64,000 bases of DNA from Pochonia chlamydosporia 170 (GCF_001653235.2 NC_035792.1:2356001-2420000); one strand, 5' to 3'. Shown: positions 1 to 13,145, numbered from the stretch's first letter. Notes: generated by a model from the letters alone, not told the origin. Translations and numbers: made by a program.

Positions 1-1845
1 CCTTCATCTTATGCATGTTTCTGACCCGGGATATTCGATGATCGAAACTGGCATTCTGGAGAAACCTGGGGCGGAGCCAAAGCACATGTATCATATCTGC
101 ATGCACATACTTGTCGCCGCAATCTCGATCTGGAAGTGTTCCATTTGCCACGCGGATGCCCGCCGATATGCCAGTCTCCAAAGCAGGCTGCCATGTCCCA
201 GTGGTGGACAAGCATTACCAGACTCGCGACTCACGACACTAAGCTAACCATGTGATTTTGTCCCATTGTGTCCCGATAATCAGTCACATGGAATTGCTAC
301 GAGCTTGACAGCTGTGCCCAATCTTGAGCAAGTGGTGTTTACTCTATCCGGGATAGAAATGTTAATGGGGTCTAGAAAGATGAACTATACTATGTGCCTT
401 TTACCATTTGAAAAGATTTGATTCTGGAATTCATCATCACTGATGGCGGTTGATACCTGAAGCTTACGGCAAAGACTAGCCATTGGAACAACTTCAGTCT
501 GTTATGTCAAGCTGACCACTTTCATGTCGATGCCAGATGTCGTAAAACAAGGACATCTGGATCCATTCTCTATTTCAAAACCAGCTTTTCAGCATGAAAG
601 AAGGGGAGAGCGGGATTATTGTGATATAAAGCCTGGCAACATATGGCTTAGCCATGCTGAGGTCATGGCAAGTTCAACCTGAAGGTTCAGGCCCATAGTT
701 GGAACGGGATGCGGGAAATTGGTACACTCGCGTCAGACGACTTCTCAATGTGCGAACCATGGCTCGACGAGCGGGACCAGCAGGATCTTCTCTTTGTGGA
801 GGTTTTCGACCAATGCCTGAAACTTTTCGCATTTCGTAACTGTGCAACTTCTCTTTACCAGCTCATGGGTACGAATGGGCCGAGGATGCAAACAACTGGA
901 ATCTCTGCCAGTCTCCGCCGTTGCACCTACAGTTGCTGCCATTCGGATGTGAACGAAAACGGCAGTCATATTTACACAATACTGGAAGAGAATGATACTG
1001 ACATTCGTCCTCTTCCTCTCACATCTCATGTGTGCAGCGAAGGGTTGTATTCATAAGCAGTAGGCTTACAGCATAGTAAGAATTCGAAGCAATCTCACGT
1101 ATACCGAGAGAGTAATGCGGTCAAAAGTACCATCAAGACATCCGTGGCCGTCTTTCAGACCGGTGGAGGCAAATCGCATGCCCTGTGTGGTGGTGGATTT
1201 GCATCATGAGACAGGCTCCTGCATCTTCTGATGGGAACGACTCTCCGATATATATTGACGCAGACGGAAGTCATGACAAGCTACGAAACCCGATGTGGAT
1301 AGTGCAAAAATCTTATCGTAACATAGTGGCAGGGACTAGAAGATGGGAATTGAGAATGTGTGCAGGAGAATTTCTTGTAACGGAGGCGGTGAACGGCGCC
1401 TTGGGATAGATGGGACGTCTTCAGAGTCGAGGCTGACGGAGGTATCATAGATGATCCTGCTTGAGGTGTGACTAGCAGCCTCACAAGGCCTTAGGTATCG
1501 GTCTGCGATTGGGAAGGTGAAGATAAAACTCGGCTACAGATTCGCTCCGACAATACTCCTTAGAGATCGTGTCAAATCGATATTTCCACGGTAGGTGTTT
1601 GATGCTGTGTGAACATATGTTGACTTGAGGTCTAATCCTTGATGCGCAGAATTGGCTTAGTGGAATCTCTCCAGCGCAAGTAGCAGTGAAGATGAAGACG
1701 CTGTACGCTGTCAAGGAAGCTCCAGCATTTCTGACTACTTGGTTGGTGACTCACCAAATGAGGTGCTGAGACATGGCCAAGGGGAACATCGAACTTTGAC
1801 GAGGTCCCAGGGTGATGAGGGCATGTCAACAACAGATCCAACTTA
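1..1845. other. Left-edge spacer, no supported gene
   Basis: No open frame here shows a recognisable domain. The longest frames are a 115-codon plus-strand frame (709-1056) and several minus-strand frames under 105 codons. None has a family resemblance or a convincing splice structure. The minus-strand stretch at about 1480-1840 could hold terminal exons of the uncertain coding region that lies just to the right, because a GTAAGT donor sits at its 3' end. Confidence 0.5.
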
Positions 1846-2751
1846 CTAGCCTTGTGCGCCATGAACCAGCAGATGATTTGGGTCTGACGAATTGGCATTG
1901 ATTTGTGCCACTTTTGAGTAACAGCAAAGGATGTCATTCATGGTTGTTTGCAGCATCACCTGCAGACTTCCTCCACTTGTGTGTAAAACCGTGGACAGCA
2001 TGGGTGTTGATGCTGCCGTCATCACGGCCAGATCGTCGGTCTCCCACGCTTGGTCCAGAAAAGGCAGCAGGACGCCCAACTCTAAGTGCAGGAAGACACC
2101 AGACGACAATGTGGTGCCTTCGGGAAATGACAGCAATGTACTTAACTCTAGTCGGTGTTGGGATAAATCTTGTGGGTGTCTCAAAGTTGAGATGGACCCT
2201 GGAGGGCGGTCAGCATGCCTCGTGGCTGTAGGCAAGGGACCAACATTGAATGAGTTGCAATACAGCCACCAGCGCTCCTCCTCCACCGGGATGTCATATG
2301 GAAGGCTGGGGACGGCGGCTACGGTAGCACGACCTTGTTCGGCCTGAGCTTTCGGAAGTAGACAATCCAGGGCTTGAGTGGGTGTGCGATACTCCGGTTT
2401 GAAGAAGTGTTTGCGTTCGAAGTGATTGGTAGGATGGAGCATTTTAGGAAACTGTGACATCCTTCTGTGCGGTTGATGGAGTGGACAATTCCAGTGGGGG
2501 GTCAGAAGTATTTGAACAGGAAAAGGTATCGCATATCGCGTTGTGTGCTGAGGAATATTGAGCTCTGTTAGTGTATACTTGGATATGTTCAAATACATTG
2601 GACCACAGACTGTCAATCCAAAGCCTGAAAATCTGGAGCATCGCATGTGCATATGTACTGTTGCTGTACCTGGATAGCCGCTAGCGCAAAGTTTGTTGAA
2701 AATACTGTGCAAACTTAGCCTTGGATGATGGCAATGAAGTTGGGACTTCAA
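1846..2751 (-). CDS. Possible coding region of unknown function (301 codons)
   Basis: A 301-codon open frame runs on the minus strand. I do not recognise the protein. The distal half, from about residue 110 on, has ordinary mixed codon use and ordinary amino-acid composition. It ends in a TAG that overlaps a perfect GTAAGT donor (in plus coordinates the complement lies near 1840-1848), so the stop may be removed by splicing and the protein may continue toward 1500. The first 100 residues are rich in His, Pro and Cys and look less like coding sequence, so the true start may be internal or in another exon. No zinc cluster, transmembrane segment or catalytic motif is visible. It could be a fragment of a fungal transcription factor or a chance frame. 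Confidence 0.3.
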   Translation of the reverse strand: MKSQLHCHHPRLSLHSIFNKLCASGYPGTATVHMHMRCSRFSGFGLTVCGPMYLNISKYTLTELNIPQHTTRYAIPFPVQILLTPHWNCPLHQPHRRMSQFPKMLHPTNHFERKHFFKPEYRTPTQALDCLLPKAQAEQGRATVAAVPSLPYDIPVEEERWWLYCNSFNVGPLPTATRHADRPPGSISTLRHPQDLSQHRLELSTLLSFPEGTTLSSGVFLHLELGVLLPFLDQAWETDDLAVMTAASTPMLSTVLHTSGGSLQVMLQTTMNDILCCYSKVAQINANSSDPNHLLVHGAQG

Positions 2752-4527
2752 TGTTTGGTCTTGTTACGCAGCGTGGAGAGTTGGGCGGCGGTTGGGCAAA
2801 GGTGGGCTGGCTATATTTCCCCCATGCATGTGCGCATGGTGTTGCCTATCAGATGAGTGTCGTTGATGCTGTGCTTCAACACTGCAAGCAACAAAATACC
2901 AAATAGAATAAAAGCATGGGATAATAGTATGTGAGAATGTGGTGTCTGTTGTGGGTGGGTGTATGTGTACCTAGGTATGTGCGTACCAGATGTCTGTCCG
3001 TCGGGTCGAGTGGGACGGCGCCAAGTTCAGGCCCATTGCAATCTAATGGTGGAGGAAGGAGTGGACACTGGGAGCACTTGAGTTCTGCAGCAGTTTGGGG
3101 TGGTGCGCTGTGCTGAACTGGGAGTGGAAGGCACGTCTGGTCTTTTGCTTTGGTGGCACCTGCCAGAGGAGATGCTTTTCAAGTGGATTGACAAGACCTG
3201 ACTTGATACCCACGGATTTATTGTGGCCTGCCTGCCTGATATGAACCTTGAATGCCACTGAGGCCGTATCTGACAAGTGTCTGGTCTGGGAGCAGTGATG
3301 GGTCAAGCCGTTCCTCTCACGCTGTCAGCAGCATCTCTCCCCTACGAGCGGCGATATACTCAAACTCGTTCACATGAGTGGGCGGTTTAAAAAAAAAAAA
3401 AAAAAATCTAGAGGCATCTGTCGAAAGCGATCAAGTCTGGTCTGGCATCTGCACCAGACCCTGACCCAGATATTTTAGCAGGCACGCACGGGCATTGAAG
3501 CCAAAAAAGTCCAAATGTCGTCGTGGTGGGCCAGGATCTGACCCTGGAGCCACTCGAGGGCACCACTTTGGGCCACTGGGAGCACTTGAGCGTGAGCAAC
3601 GCGCCAGAGGCTGCCCGCACGGCTGTCCTGGAGGGTATCAGTGGATGCCCGCCAAGTGGGTGCCCGCTGATACTGGTGCCAGAGTCGGAGCACCATCTTC
3701 ATTCAATCAAATTTGATGTTCTTTCAATGTCAACCATTCAATGTTCAGTGTCGAGTGTCAACTGGGCCTAGCCCAATTATGCATCCCACTTTTGGTTTGG
3801 CTCCCATGTGCCAGTAGGTGGTGCTTGTCCATTTGGAGCACCAATCTTTTTTCCTTTTATTTTTTTTTGCCTCCCGCGCCCGCCTTTTTTTTTTCTCTCC
3901 CTTCGGGCATCTTACAGTTTTGTGTGTGTGCGTGTGTGTGGATTTGTCTGGTGGACTCCTTGATCAACATCTACCTGGGGTCTTGCCTCCAGCCGCCATT
4001 TGCCTGTCTTGCCTGTGCTCTCACATCCCAAGCAACTCGCCTCTTGATACCCTCCCTTTCCTTTTTCTTTTTTTTATCGACTCTTGTAATTTTTCCCGCT
4101 GTGAGCGGCTCAGCTTTGTTCTCAAAGCTTGAAACCCCCGGCTCTGCGCCTTGTTAGCCGCCTTGTGTGTCTGGCGCTTTCTCCAGACCAGCCCGACTCG
4201 ACTTGTCCACTCCCACCAGAACCAGGCCAGACAAGACACCCACTTCCAATCCCAAGTTAAACCCACCAAACCTGACCAGACCAAACACAGACAGACAGAG
4301 ACAGAGAGACAAGCCCACTCACTCAAGTCTGGTGCTCCAGTCTGGTCGCTCCTCCGCCCACGATAGCCTTAGATGCCCCGCCATCTTCTTCTGCACCTTC
4401 GACCTCGACCTTGACCCTGACCGACCAGAACAGAACCACTGTTCTCACACCCACGAGACATTCCTCGCCAACATTTTCTTCCAACTCGTCTCGGCCGCGC
4501 TCAATTCTGGCGCCCTCGAGCCTCAAT
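2752..4527. other. Spacer and 5' region of the karyopherin gene
   Basis: No gene is seen. It contains an exact TACCTAGGTA palindrome at 2968-2977, an 18-base A run at 3389-3406, and strongly pyrimidine-rich DNA at about 3845-4085 with a short GT-rich patch near 3918. Pyrimidine-rich DNA upstream of the start is common in filamentous-fungal promoters and leaders, so the stretch from about 3800 probably holds the promoter and leader of the importin gene at 4528. Confidence 0.5.
3389..3406. repeat. Homopolymer A run (18 bases)
   Basis: An uninterrupted run of A, seen directly. It lies in a spacer and not next to a recognisable retroelement end, so I do not call it a retroposed poly(A) tail. Confidence 0.9.
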
Positions 4528-7500
4528 ATGGATACTGCTGCGCTTCGGGGCCTGCTCTTGGGCAGCTTGTCCACCGATGCCGACAGCAGACGACGGTCCG
4601 AGCTACAGCTGAAGCAGGTACGTGAAGTCAAACATTGATTGATTACCATGCCCTTCATTGCATTACATACATTGCATTACCGAGCCCGCCCACCAACAAC
4701 CACGTCTACGTCGAGCCGCCTGGGTAATCTGCCAAAGGAACAACATTGCTTGCCTATCCGTCGCCTTGTACATTCATGGGGCAAAGCACTTGTTCGGCAG
4801 CAGTGCCACAACTCCCTGCTTTTAGCTTGGCCTGGCTTGACCTTCCCTCTCATGATGATCGTCGGCTTCGCAACCGCATATGCCAACTTCTTGCACTGCG
4901 CCGCTGGGGCCTCTGCTATATATCAAGTCTTGAATCTGAATGCTGATGAATGGCCTGCTTGGATTAGGTCGAAGAGCAACCCGGCTTCGTCGATGCCCTG
5001 TTCGATATTCTACAATCCGAGCGGGATGCAAGCGTGCGCCTATCGAGTATGTCGCCCTCCACTCCTCTCATCTAGAGAGGAAGCGGTTGCAGTCATGTTG
5101 TCGAGTCTGTACGCTGATTTGGTTCATCTTTGCAGCTGTTATTTACATTAAGCACCGTGTCAATCGCGCATGGTACCAGACCGAACAGTATTCTGGCGAA
5201 TTCATAATACCCGAGGATGAAAAATCTCGCGTCCGAGACCGCTTGGTCCCGGTCCTGGCCGCCTCCGATGGTTCTGTGCGCCAGCAGCTTATTCCCGTGC
5301 TTCAGCGCGTTCTGCAGTGTGATTTCCCCAGCAGATGGCCGCGTTTCATGGATTTCACCACTGAGCTGTTAAACACCAATACCCCCAGTTCAGTTCTCGC
5401 TGGACTTCAGTGCTTGTTGGCAATATGTCGTGCCTTCAGGTACAAGTCCCACGACAACCAAGACAGAGCACAATTCGATACCATTGTCGAGAACAGCTTC
5501 CCGCGCTTGCTTGTCATCTGCAACGAGCTCGTGAATCAGGAAAGCGACGAGGCCGGCGAGATGCTTCACCTTGCCCTCAAATCTTATAAACATGCAACAT
5601 GGGTAAGTAAACCCCGGGGCCTTGGAAGAAGCAAAGGCGAGAAACAAACACTATAACTGGTTGGCTGACCAATGACATCTCCACCCGCAGCTCGAGCTTT
5701 CTAGTTACTTGCGACAGCAACAGGTGAATATTGCATGGTGCACTGTATTCTTGCAGACAGTGTCAAAAGTCGCACCCCCCAATGCTATGCAGGGCGATTC
5801 GTTCGATCGCGAGAAGCACCACTGGTGGAAGGCCAAGAAGTGGGCTTTCTTCAATCTGAATAGGCTCTTTATTCGGTTCGTTTTCTTGACTCGCACTCCC
5901 AATCTGCGGAAGCGCCGTCTTGTGCTAACTTTGACCGCAGGCACGGAAACCCGGCCAGCCCTGGAAAAGGTGACGAGGCTGCAGAATTCGCCAAGAACTT
6001 CATCAGCACAATCGCTCCTGAAATTCTCAAGCATTATCTCCAAGAAATTGAAAAATGGGTGGCCAAGACATCCTGGCTCAGCCGACCTTGCCTCTCCTAC
6101 GTTATCGTATTTCTAGACGAATCTGTTCGCCCCAAGGAAATCTGGACTCACTTAAAACCCCATCTCACCAACCTTGTTACCCACTTCATCTTCCCCGTCA
6201 TGTGCCTCTCTGAGGAAGATGCCGAGCAATTCGACGATGAACCCGAGGAATACTTGCATCGCAAGCTCAACTACTTTGAAGAAGCATCTGCCCCTGACGT
6301 GGCCGCCACAAATTTCCTTGTGAACCTTACGAAAAACCGCCGGAAAGAAACATTCGAGATCCTTAAATTTGTCAACGCCGTTGTCAACGATTATGAGCAA
6401 GCCGCTGATGACAAGAAGAACCACATGGCCAAGGAGGGTGCCCTGCGTATGATTGCGACTCTGGCACCAGTTATCCTGAGCAAGAAGAGCCCCATCGCTG
6501 ACCAGGTTGAATACTTTCTCGTGCGATATGTGTTCCCTGATTTTACAAGCAGCCAGGGTTATCTCCGCGCTCGTGCCTGTGATACCATTGAGAAATTTGA
6601 GCAGCTCAACTTCCAGGACCAGAACAATCTGTTGACTATCTATCGACACATTCTGGATTGTATGGCGGATCCCGCCCTCCCAGTTCGTGTGACTGCTGCC
6701 TTGGCGTTGCAGCCTCTCATCAGACACGATGTCATTCGCACCAGCATGCAGCAGAGCATTCCAACCATCATGCAGCAACTTCTGAAATTGGCCAATGAGG
6801 TGGACATAGATGCGCTGGCCAATGTTATGGAGGACTTTGTCGAAATCTTTGCCACAGAACTTACCCCGTTTGCTGTCGCGCTGTGCGAGCAACTACGAGA
6901 TACTTACCTTCGCATCGTTCGTGAGCTTCTTGAGAAGGAGAGCAAAGCTGGAGAGGATGGCGAGCTGTACGCAGACTACGACGACAAGAGCATCACTGCT
7001 CTTGGTGTATTGCAAACAATTGGCACTTTGATCCTCACACTGGAAAGCACCCCCGACGTCCTTCTCCATATTGAGGCGGTTCTCATGCCCGTAATCAAGG
7101 TCACTCTGGAGAACAAGCTTTATGGTGAGTGAACTAGGAACTGCACGAATACCGTCCCCATACATGACATTAAAGTTAACCAAATTTTAGATCTGTACAA
7201 TGAAGTCTTTGAAATCATCGACAGTTGCACTTTCGCTGCCAAGGGTATCTCGCCCAACATGTGGCAAGCATTCGAGCTTATTCACACTACCTTCAAAGCC
7301 GGCGCAGAGTACTACTTGGAGGACATGCTTCCGGCATTGGACAACTTTGTTCAATATGGCACGCCCGAGCTCATTCAGAATCCTGAGTACATACAAGCCT
7401 TGTACTCGATGGTCGCTGACATGTTCACCGATCAGGTCCAAGGCGGCGTCGAGCGAATTTGTGCCTGCAAGCTTGCGGAGGCCATGATGCTCAGTCTCAA

Positions 7501-8577
7501 GGGTCACATTGATAGCTGCATTGAAGGCTTCATCAATATGGCTATGAATATTCTGGCAACCCAGGAAGTGAAGATCAAGAGCTACAAGATTCACCTCATG
7601 GAAATGGTCATCAACGCGATTCACTATAATCCATTGCTAACCTTGCAGGTGCTCGAGAATAAGGGTTGGACAAATCGTTTCTTTAGCTTGTGGTTTGGCA
7701 GCATGACATCCTTCAGCCGGGTGCATGATAAGAAGCTCTGTATCGTCGCCATCTCCGCTCTGCTTGGCGTTAATCACGAACAAGTGCCTGCAAGTGTGTC
7801 TGTCGGTTGGCCTAGGTTACTGCAGGGCATTACGGAGTTGTTCCGAACTCTGCCAAATGCCTTGAAGAGTATGTGGCGCTCCATGTGTGCGAAGAGGCTC
7901 AAAAATTGCGAACTGTTTGGCTAACATGATGATAGATCGCGAAGAAGCCTTGCGCGACGATTTCCACCTTGAGACGAGCTACGACTATGGCGATGAGGAT
8001 GAATGGGACGAAAGTGAAGCCAACTGGAATGGCGAGGAGGAAGAAACTAATGAGGAAGAGCCTCTGGAATCAAAGGATGAGAGCAAGGCATATCTCGAAT
8101 TTTTGAACGATGAGGTTCGTGGCAGCTCAACGTGAAGGCTCCATCTTTTGCAAACTGCAAGCTAATACCGTTTTCATAGGCCCAAAAGTATAGCCGAGCC
8201 ATCGAAGACGTCGACGACGACGAGTTGGGCGAGGACAGTGTTCTGCTAGACTCCCCTCTTGACAAGGTCGAACCGTATTCGCTTTTCAAGAATACTCTTC
8301 TAAGTAAGTTTTCGGCCACGCGTCAACCCGCCCGTATATATCAATGTCGAAGACGCTGGATCGCTAACAGTCCTTTTTTTTTTTTTTTTTTTCAGAAATG
8401 CAACAAGAACAACCTCAATTCTATAACAACCTCGCTGGACATCTTTCGGCTGAGGAGCAAAATGTGCTTCAGACCATCATGGCGAAGGCTGATGAGATGC
8501 TTGCCGATTACGAGTCACAACTGCGACTGTTGCAGGAGCAAAATGCGCGCGCGGCTACTGGTGCTCCAGCAAGCTAA
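4528..8577 (+). CDS. Importin-beta family karyopherin, Nmd5/importin-7 type
   Basis: Nuclear import receptor that binds cargo and RanGTP and passes through nuclear pores. Exons: 4528-4617, 4968-5046, 5136-5602, 5691-5875, 5941-7124, 7191-7868, 7936-8114, 8180-8303, 8396-8577. They join to 3168 nt, or 1055 residues, close to yeast Nmd5 (1048). The N-terminus (about 20-100) is an importin-beta N-terminal domain ending in a YIKHRVNRAW segment. Near residue 254 is the signature WWKAKKWAFFNLNRL found in the Nmd5/Sxm1/importin-7/8 group. The rest is helical, HEAT-repeat-like. A very acidic stretch at about 905-945 is followed by the conserved PLDKVEPYSLFK motif. The last intron has a 19-base T tract before its acceptor. 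Nmd5 and Sxm1 are paralogues in yeast; the length favours Nmd5, but one fungal gene may serve for both. Confidence 0.93.
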
Positions 8578-9260
8578 TGAAGGAATGAATGTGAAGGGTT
8601 GTCCATGTGGCAACTGTACGGAGTTGTCTTCGCGCTACACCGCCGTGTCTTACGCTTGTATGACGGAAAGGAGTTTGAAAAAGGGTATGAAAAGCATTTT
8701 TTCGACGGGATATAGTGTTAGCGGGCCAACTCTCGAGGGAGAATGGTTCACACTGCCGATATGAGGGGTTTGGAGAGAAGCTCACGGTTGAAGCTTGGGC
8801 AAAATGATATGGTCGACGGGCCATGAGAATAGCTTCTTGATGCCTACCGGACGGCTACACCACAGCATTATTGTTGTTGGCCGCTTCCTGATGCCCATCC
8901 AGCAGTCTCTTCCTCACACGGCTAAGGCTAAAGAAGACAAAGCCAAGAAGGAAAAAAAGAAGAAAAAAATCAAGAAGAACAAAGGATCAATTGTGGCGTC
9001 ATACTGTATGGTGAATGGATGTTTTAGAGTCGCAGCTGCCGAGCAATTGAGTTGGTGATGTCTAGCTGATGGGAAATATGTTCAAGTATAGTCACGCTAT
9101 GCCTGACGAGAGGCAATAACCCTCAGCTGTAGCAGTGTTGAGAGGTGGTCAAAGGTAGTATAGGAAAGAACTGTTAGAAGAGCATCAACAGCGAAATAAA
9201 CAATTCCGTATTTTCAAGCACAGGAGCTGGAGGCAGAGCCGAGGGGTGAGTAATGAGCGT

Positions 9261-9341
9261 TGGGCGATGGGCGATGGGCGATGGGCGATGGGCGATGGGC
9301 GATGGGCGATGGGTGATGGGTGATGGGTGATGGGTGATGGG
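9261..9341. repeat. 7-bp tandem repeat GATGGGC/GATGGGT
   Basis: About eleven head-to-tail copies of a 7-base unit. The first part of the array is GATGGGC and the last four or so copies are GATGGGT, so the array has two homogeneous blocks that differ by one C/T change. It lies in the spacer downstream of the karyopherin gene. Confidence 0.95.
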
Positions 9342-9416
9342 AGAGTTTATCAGGTGGAATGGTCCAGGCAAGGTACAAGGTCCGGCCCGTAGATCTTGGG
9401 CTGTCCAGGAACGAAG

Positions 9417-9447
9417 GGTCCAGGTCCAGGTCCAGGATCAGGTCCAG
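9417..9447. repeat. 6-bp tandem repeat GGTCCA
   Basis: About five copies of GGTCCA, one of them altered to GGATCA. It lies 75 bases after the 7-base array. Confidence 0.85.
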
Positions 9448-10096
9448 AGAGCAGATTACTCGACGGGCAGTCATTGCCAACGATTGGGCTGTGCTGTATT
9501 GGAATGTACAATGTACGAAACATGACACATTTGTGATGCCAGATACGGACTCTATCTTCCTGCGTACCAAGGCTGGTTTGGTGTAGGCAGGTGAGTCGGG
9601 CGTCACCGAAACGAGACGCACTTTGTTCGTGCACCGGCGAGTGCCGCATGCCCCACAGCCAAATTGGGCCAACTTGTAGGCTGTTGGACCCGACTTGGTT
9701 GGACCTGCCTGGCCCTGATGACTTCTCCACCTCCGCCTTTGACACCTTGAGCTTCGAAACGACGATGAGGAAGGAGGAACCCCGACCGCTTGACCATCCC
9801 CCCCAGCTCCATCTCCTCCAAATAAAGTACCGGACGACTCACCGTTCGTTTCCCTCCCCCCTTTCACCTGCCACCATTGAAGTTTCTCTGAGGTTACTTT
9901 TCTTCCTGGACTGACCTTGGAGGTGACCGAGAAGCCATTTGAAGTCTAGCTTCCGCTGTTGATCCCTCTTGTCCCATTTTGGGCGGCGGTAATTGAAGCT
10001 TGTCTCGTGTCTTATTGTCTCGTCCTTCCGCCTCTACTCCCAGACGTTTGATAACTTGACGGAGCGGACAGCCCTTCCTTGTGCTTCTCGTTCAGA

Positions 10097-12093
10097 ATGA
10101 CGACCAGATATCGTGTTGAATGTGAGCTCATCCTATTCCAGTTTTAACATGGATTCTACCAATCTGGCTGGCACTTGAGCCTGGTACTTATTTGACAGGG
10201 GGCTGCATCCCTTGCTGGTTCAGCCAGAGACTACATATACAAATACTGACTGTGCCACAGATGCCCTGAAGACGCATCGACGAGACCAGTTCATAGGTAA
10301 GCATTTCTAATACGCGGTTTGATCGTTTTTGCATGTGTTGTTTGATGTTTTTAATGAGCGTTGCGAATGGAATGCCAGCCTTTCCCGAACAGTCTGTCAG
10401 ATGGTGATATTTGCCCCTGTGTTTCAATGTTTTCATCGACACCAATGAAGGCATTCTTCTTTTCCTATTCACGCTATTGGCCATCAATTCTTCTTTTCAC
10501 CATCAAAACTGCCGCCACAGATGTAGTTCATATATATTCTTAATATAAAGTCTACATGCTAACGGGTCAAACACAGAATGGGTCAAGGGGCTTCTTGCGG
10601 TGCCTTTTGTGCTTTACTCACAGCCAACAGGGGTGCTCGGTGATGATGCCAGCGTTGCTAAAATGGCCGAAGAGGCTCACCGGCGATACGCAGAAATCAT
10701 GCGTGATGTTGAGATGATGATTGATGATCATAGTATGTTCCAATCTCACTGCTCGCCAACCCATGATCCCAACGGACATAGACCTATCCCGTCGTTTGAG
10801 GCGCCGAGTGTAGTTACTGACCTCATCGCCTATCCAGTACTGCGACAAAAGCAGAACCAAAGCCAAATACAAGGGCCAGATGGCACTATAGCCGCGATCA
10901 TATCTCCCATGCCATCAAAACTAGGCATGTTGGTCCCAACAGCTGGACCATTCTTTACGAGATTGCCCTTGGAGGCTGCCTTCAAATACCAGGATCGCAA
11001 ACGATACATCTCGTCTAGACGATATGTCGCCCCGTCATTCAACGATGTGCGTCTGGTGCTGAACTCGGCACAAGTCATGGCTGTAACTGGCGGCGCCTTG
11101 CAGCTTGCTACATTTGATGGTGATGTGACTTTGTACGACGATGGAGAAAGCTTGGAGCCGTCGAGCCCCATTATCCCTCGACTTCTTGGTACGTTTTCTC
11201 CCTCCATCGTATCCAGGGTTCCATTTTGTCACTGAGGTGTACAAAGAGGTTCTCAAGTTCATCTAGAAGGGAAGAGCTGAGGTCACTGACACAATTCTTG
11301 GGAGATAGATTTGCTACGCAAGAACATCAAGATTGGCATTGTAACGGCTGCCGGCTATACTACCGCTGATCGATACTATGACCGTCTCCATGGTCTGTTA
11401 GATGCCATCGCGGCCTCTCCCGACTTGGACGAAACTCAGAAGCGAAGCCTTGTTATTATGGGCGGCGAAGCCAACTACCTCTTTACATACGAACCGTCTT
11501 CGCCTCACCGTTTGGCACCAGTTCCTCGGGCACAGTGGCTCACTCCAGAAATGGCAACTTGGTCCGACGCAGACATCGCTGCTCTCTTGGACGTGGCGGA
11601 ATCAGCATTGAAGGACTGCGTTCGTACAATGAATCTTCCAGCCACTATTGTGCGCAAGGATCGTGCGGTTGGCATCATTCCTTCGGAACCTCATATTCGA
11701 ATCGCACGCGAGAGCCTCGAGGAGACAGTGCTGGTGGTACAGAGGATACTGGAGCTTAGCCACCTTGGTTCGCAGTCACAAGCTGCTGGCAGGTCGTCAT
11801 CAGGCACAGGGCGCAAGGGTGTTCCCTTCTGCGCCTTCAACGGCGGCCGAGATGTCTTTGTGGATATTGGAGACAAGAGCTGGGGCGTGACGGTTTGCCA
11901 GCAGTGGTTTGGTCGTCAGGGCACCGCCATCAGGGGTGAGAACACACTTCACGTTGGAGATCAGTTTTTGAGCGCAGGATCCAACGACTTCAAGGCTCGC
12001 AGCGTGGGCACAACGGCTTGGATTGCCAGTCCCGCGGAGACGGTGGAGCTTTTGGACGAGCTGGCGGACCTGATGCAGAAGAAGTTATCATGA
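10097..12093 (+). CDS. ISN1: IMP-specific 5'-nucleotidase
   Basis: Dephosphorylates inosine 5'-monophosphate to inosine in purine turnover; a cytosolic enzyme of the HAD-like ISN1 family. Exons: 10097-10121, 10261-10296, 10577-10732, 10838-11188, 11309-12093. They join to 1353 nt, or 450 residues, the same length as yeast Isn1. The N-terminus reads MTTRYRVEYALKTHRRDQFI, typical of the family. The nucleophile motif is in TFDGDVTLYDDG (about residue 164), motif II in GIVTAAGYTTADRYYDR (about 198), followed by MGGEANYLF (about 240). The C-terminal NGGRDVFVDIGDKSWGV (about 365) and HVGDQFLSAGSNDFKAR (about 405) blocks complete the active site. The first two exons are tiny (25 and 36 nt). The start codon is fixed by splicing in frame into the conserved block. 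Confidence 0.96.
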
Positions 12094-13145
12094 TTGGATT
12101 ATTTTCGCATTGTTGTATTTATGTCGTTGTATATTTATCATCTGGACGGCATTTCAAGGCATGGGTGTGCGCGACTGGGTTATGGATGGAGTTATTTCAA
12201 CATGATGATATCACCAGCATCTTACTTTTGAATTGGCATCTTTTGAACGGGCCATGGCAATTTAACAGGTTGATTATACCAAGAACGGGTGGTGATGTTC
12301 TTTGACAATATGTGCTGTATTGTACCCAGTTTGAAACCCGCCATCTTCATTCGTATGGAACAGAATCCGTGGTATAGTAATGGCAGTGGCAAGGGATGCA
12401 CCTGCCCAAATCAAGCCTTCTTGAATCATGCAGGAACCTTTTGTGTGTTCTTTCTTGCTGTCACATTTCTCCTCCTTTTGGAAAAAAAAAAGGACAAAAA
12501 AACAGCAACTCAAATCTCACACCTCTTTCAATTTTCACACCCAGTCCGGGAGTGTGATGGATTGCACACAGTACAGTGCCTATTGTCCCTGCATGGAGAG
12601 CAGTCTCAACTGGTACATTGCCCCATCTCGGTGCAAGTACCGACTACCCCAATGGCGCGATCGACCAGACCAACGCCCGTGAACACGGATCTTCCTTGAT
12701 CAAATGGGATTTTGTCGACAACAAATCAATTCATGGCCCCCATCGTTGCCGGTATCCGAGTTACAGGTCACAACTCCTCAGGTCAATACTCCGTACAAGA
12801 CGACACATTCCCCGAGACATGCGCAACGTGTTGCAGCATCAAGCCAAAGTTCCGCGTAGGGGCAGGGGCGGACACATGACGCCAAACTGGACAAAAGCAG
12901 GCAATGACAAGATGGCGTGCTGACATTTGTCCCAAAATGTCATGATGTGCAAGGCTAAAGATGGAAATTTAATATTCTTCGCTGCAATTTTCAAGTTCAG
13001 CTGTGTGAGATGTATATTTTGTTTCAGCGGTGAGCCTCCCAACCATGCTGCCCACCACATCAATATGAAAAATATCGACTAATGTGCACAGCAATTGCCG
13101 GAAGACTAGACGCAGACCCGGACCAGACTGCAACGGTAGAGTACA

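Larger units (their letters stand above)
8578..10096. other. Spacer between the karyopherin and ISN1 genes
   Basis: This stretch holds the 3' untranslated region of the karyopherin gene and the promoter and leader of ISN1. No gene is seen. It has a lysine-codon-like AAG-rich patch (about 8936-8990), a 7-base tandem repeat and a GGTCCA repeat, which are listed separately. Confidence 0.6.

Noticed and set aside
6152..6892. 246-codon minus-strand frame
   Set aside because: It is antisense to the conserved fifth exon of the karyopherin gene and is explained by that gene's codon bias.
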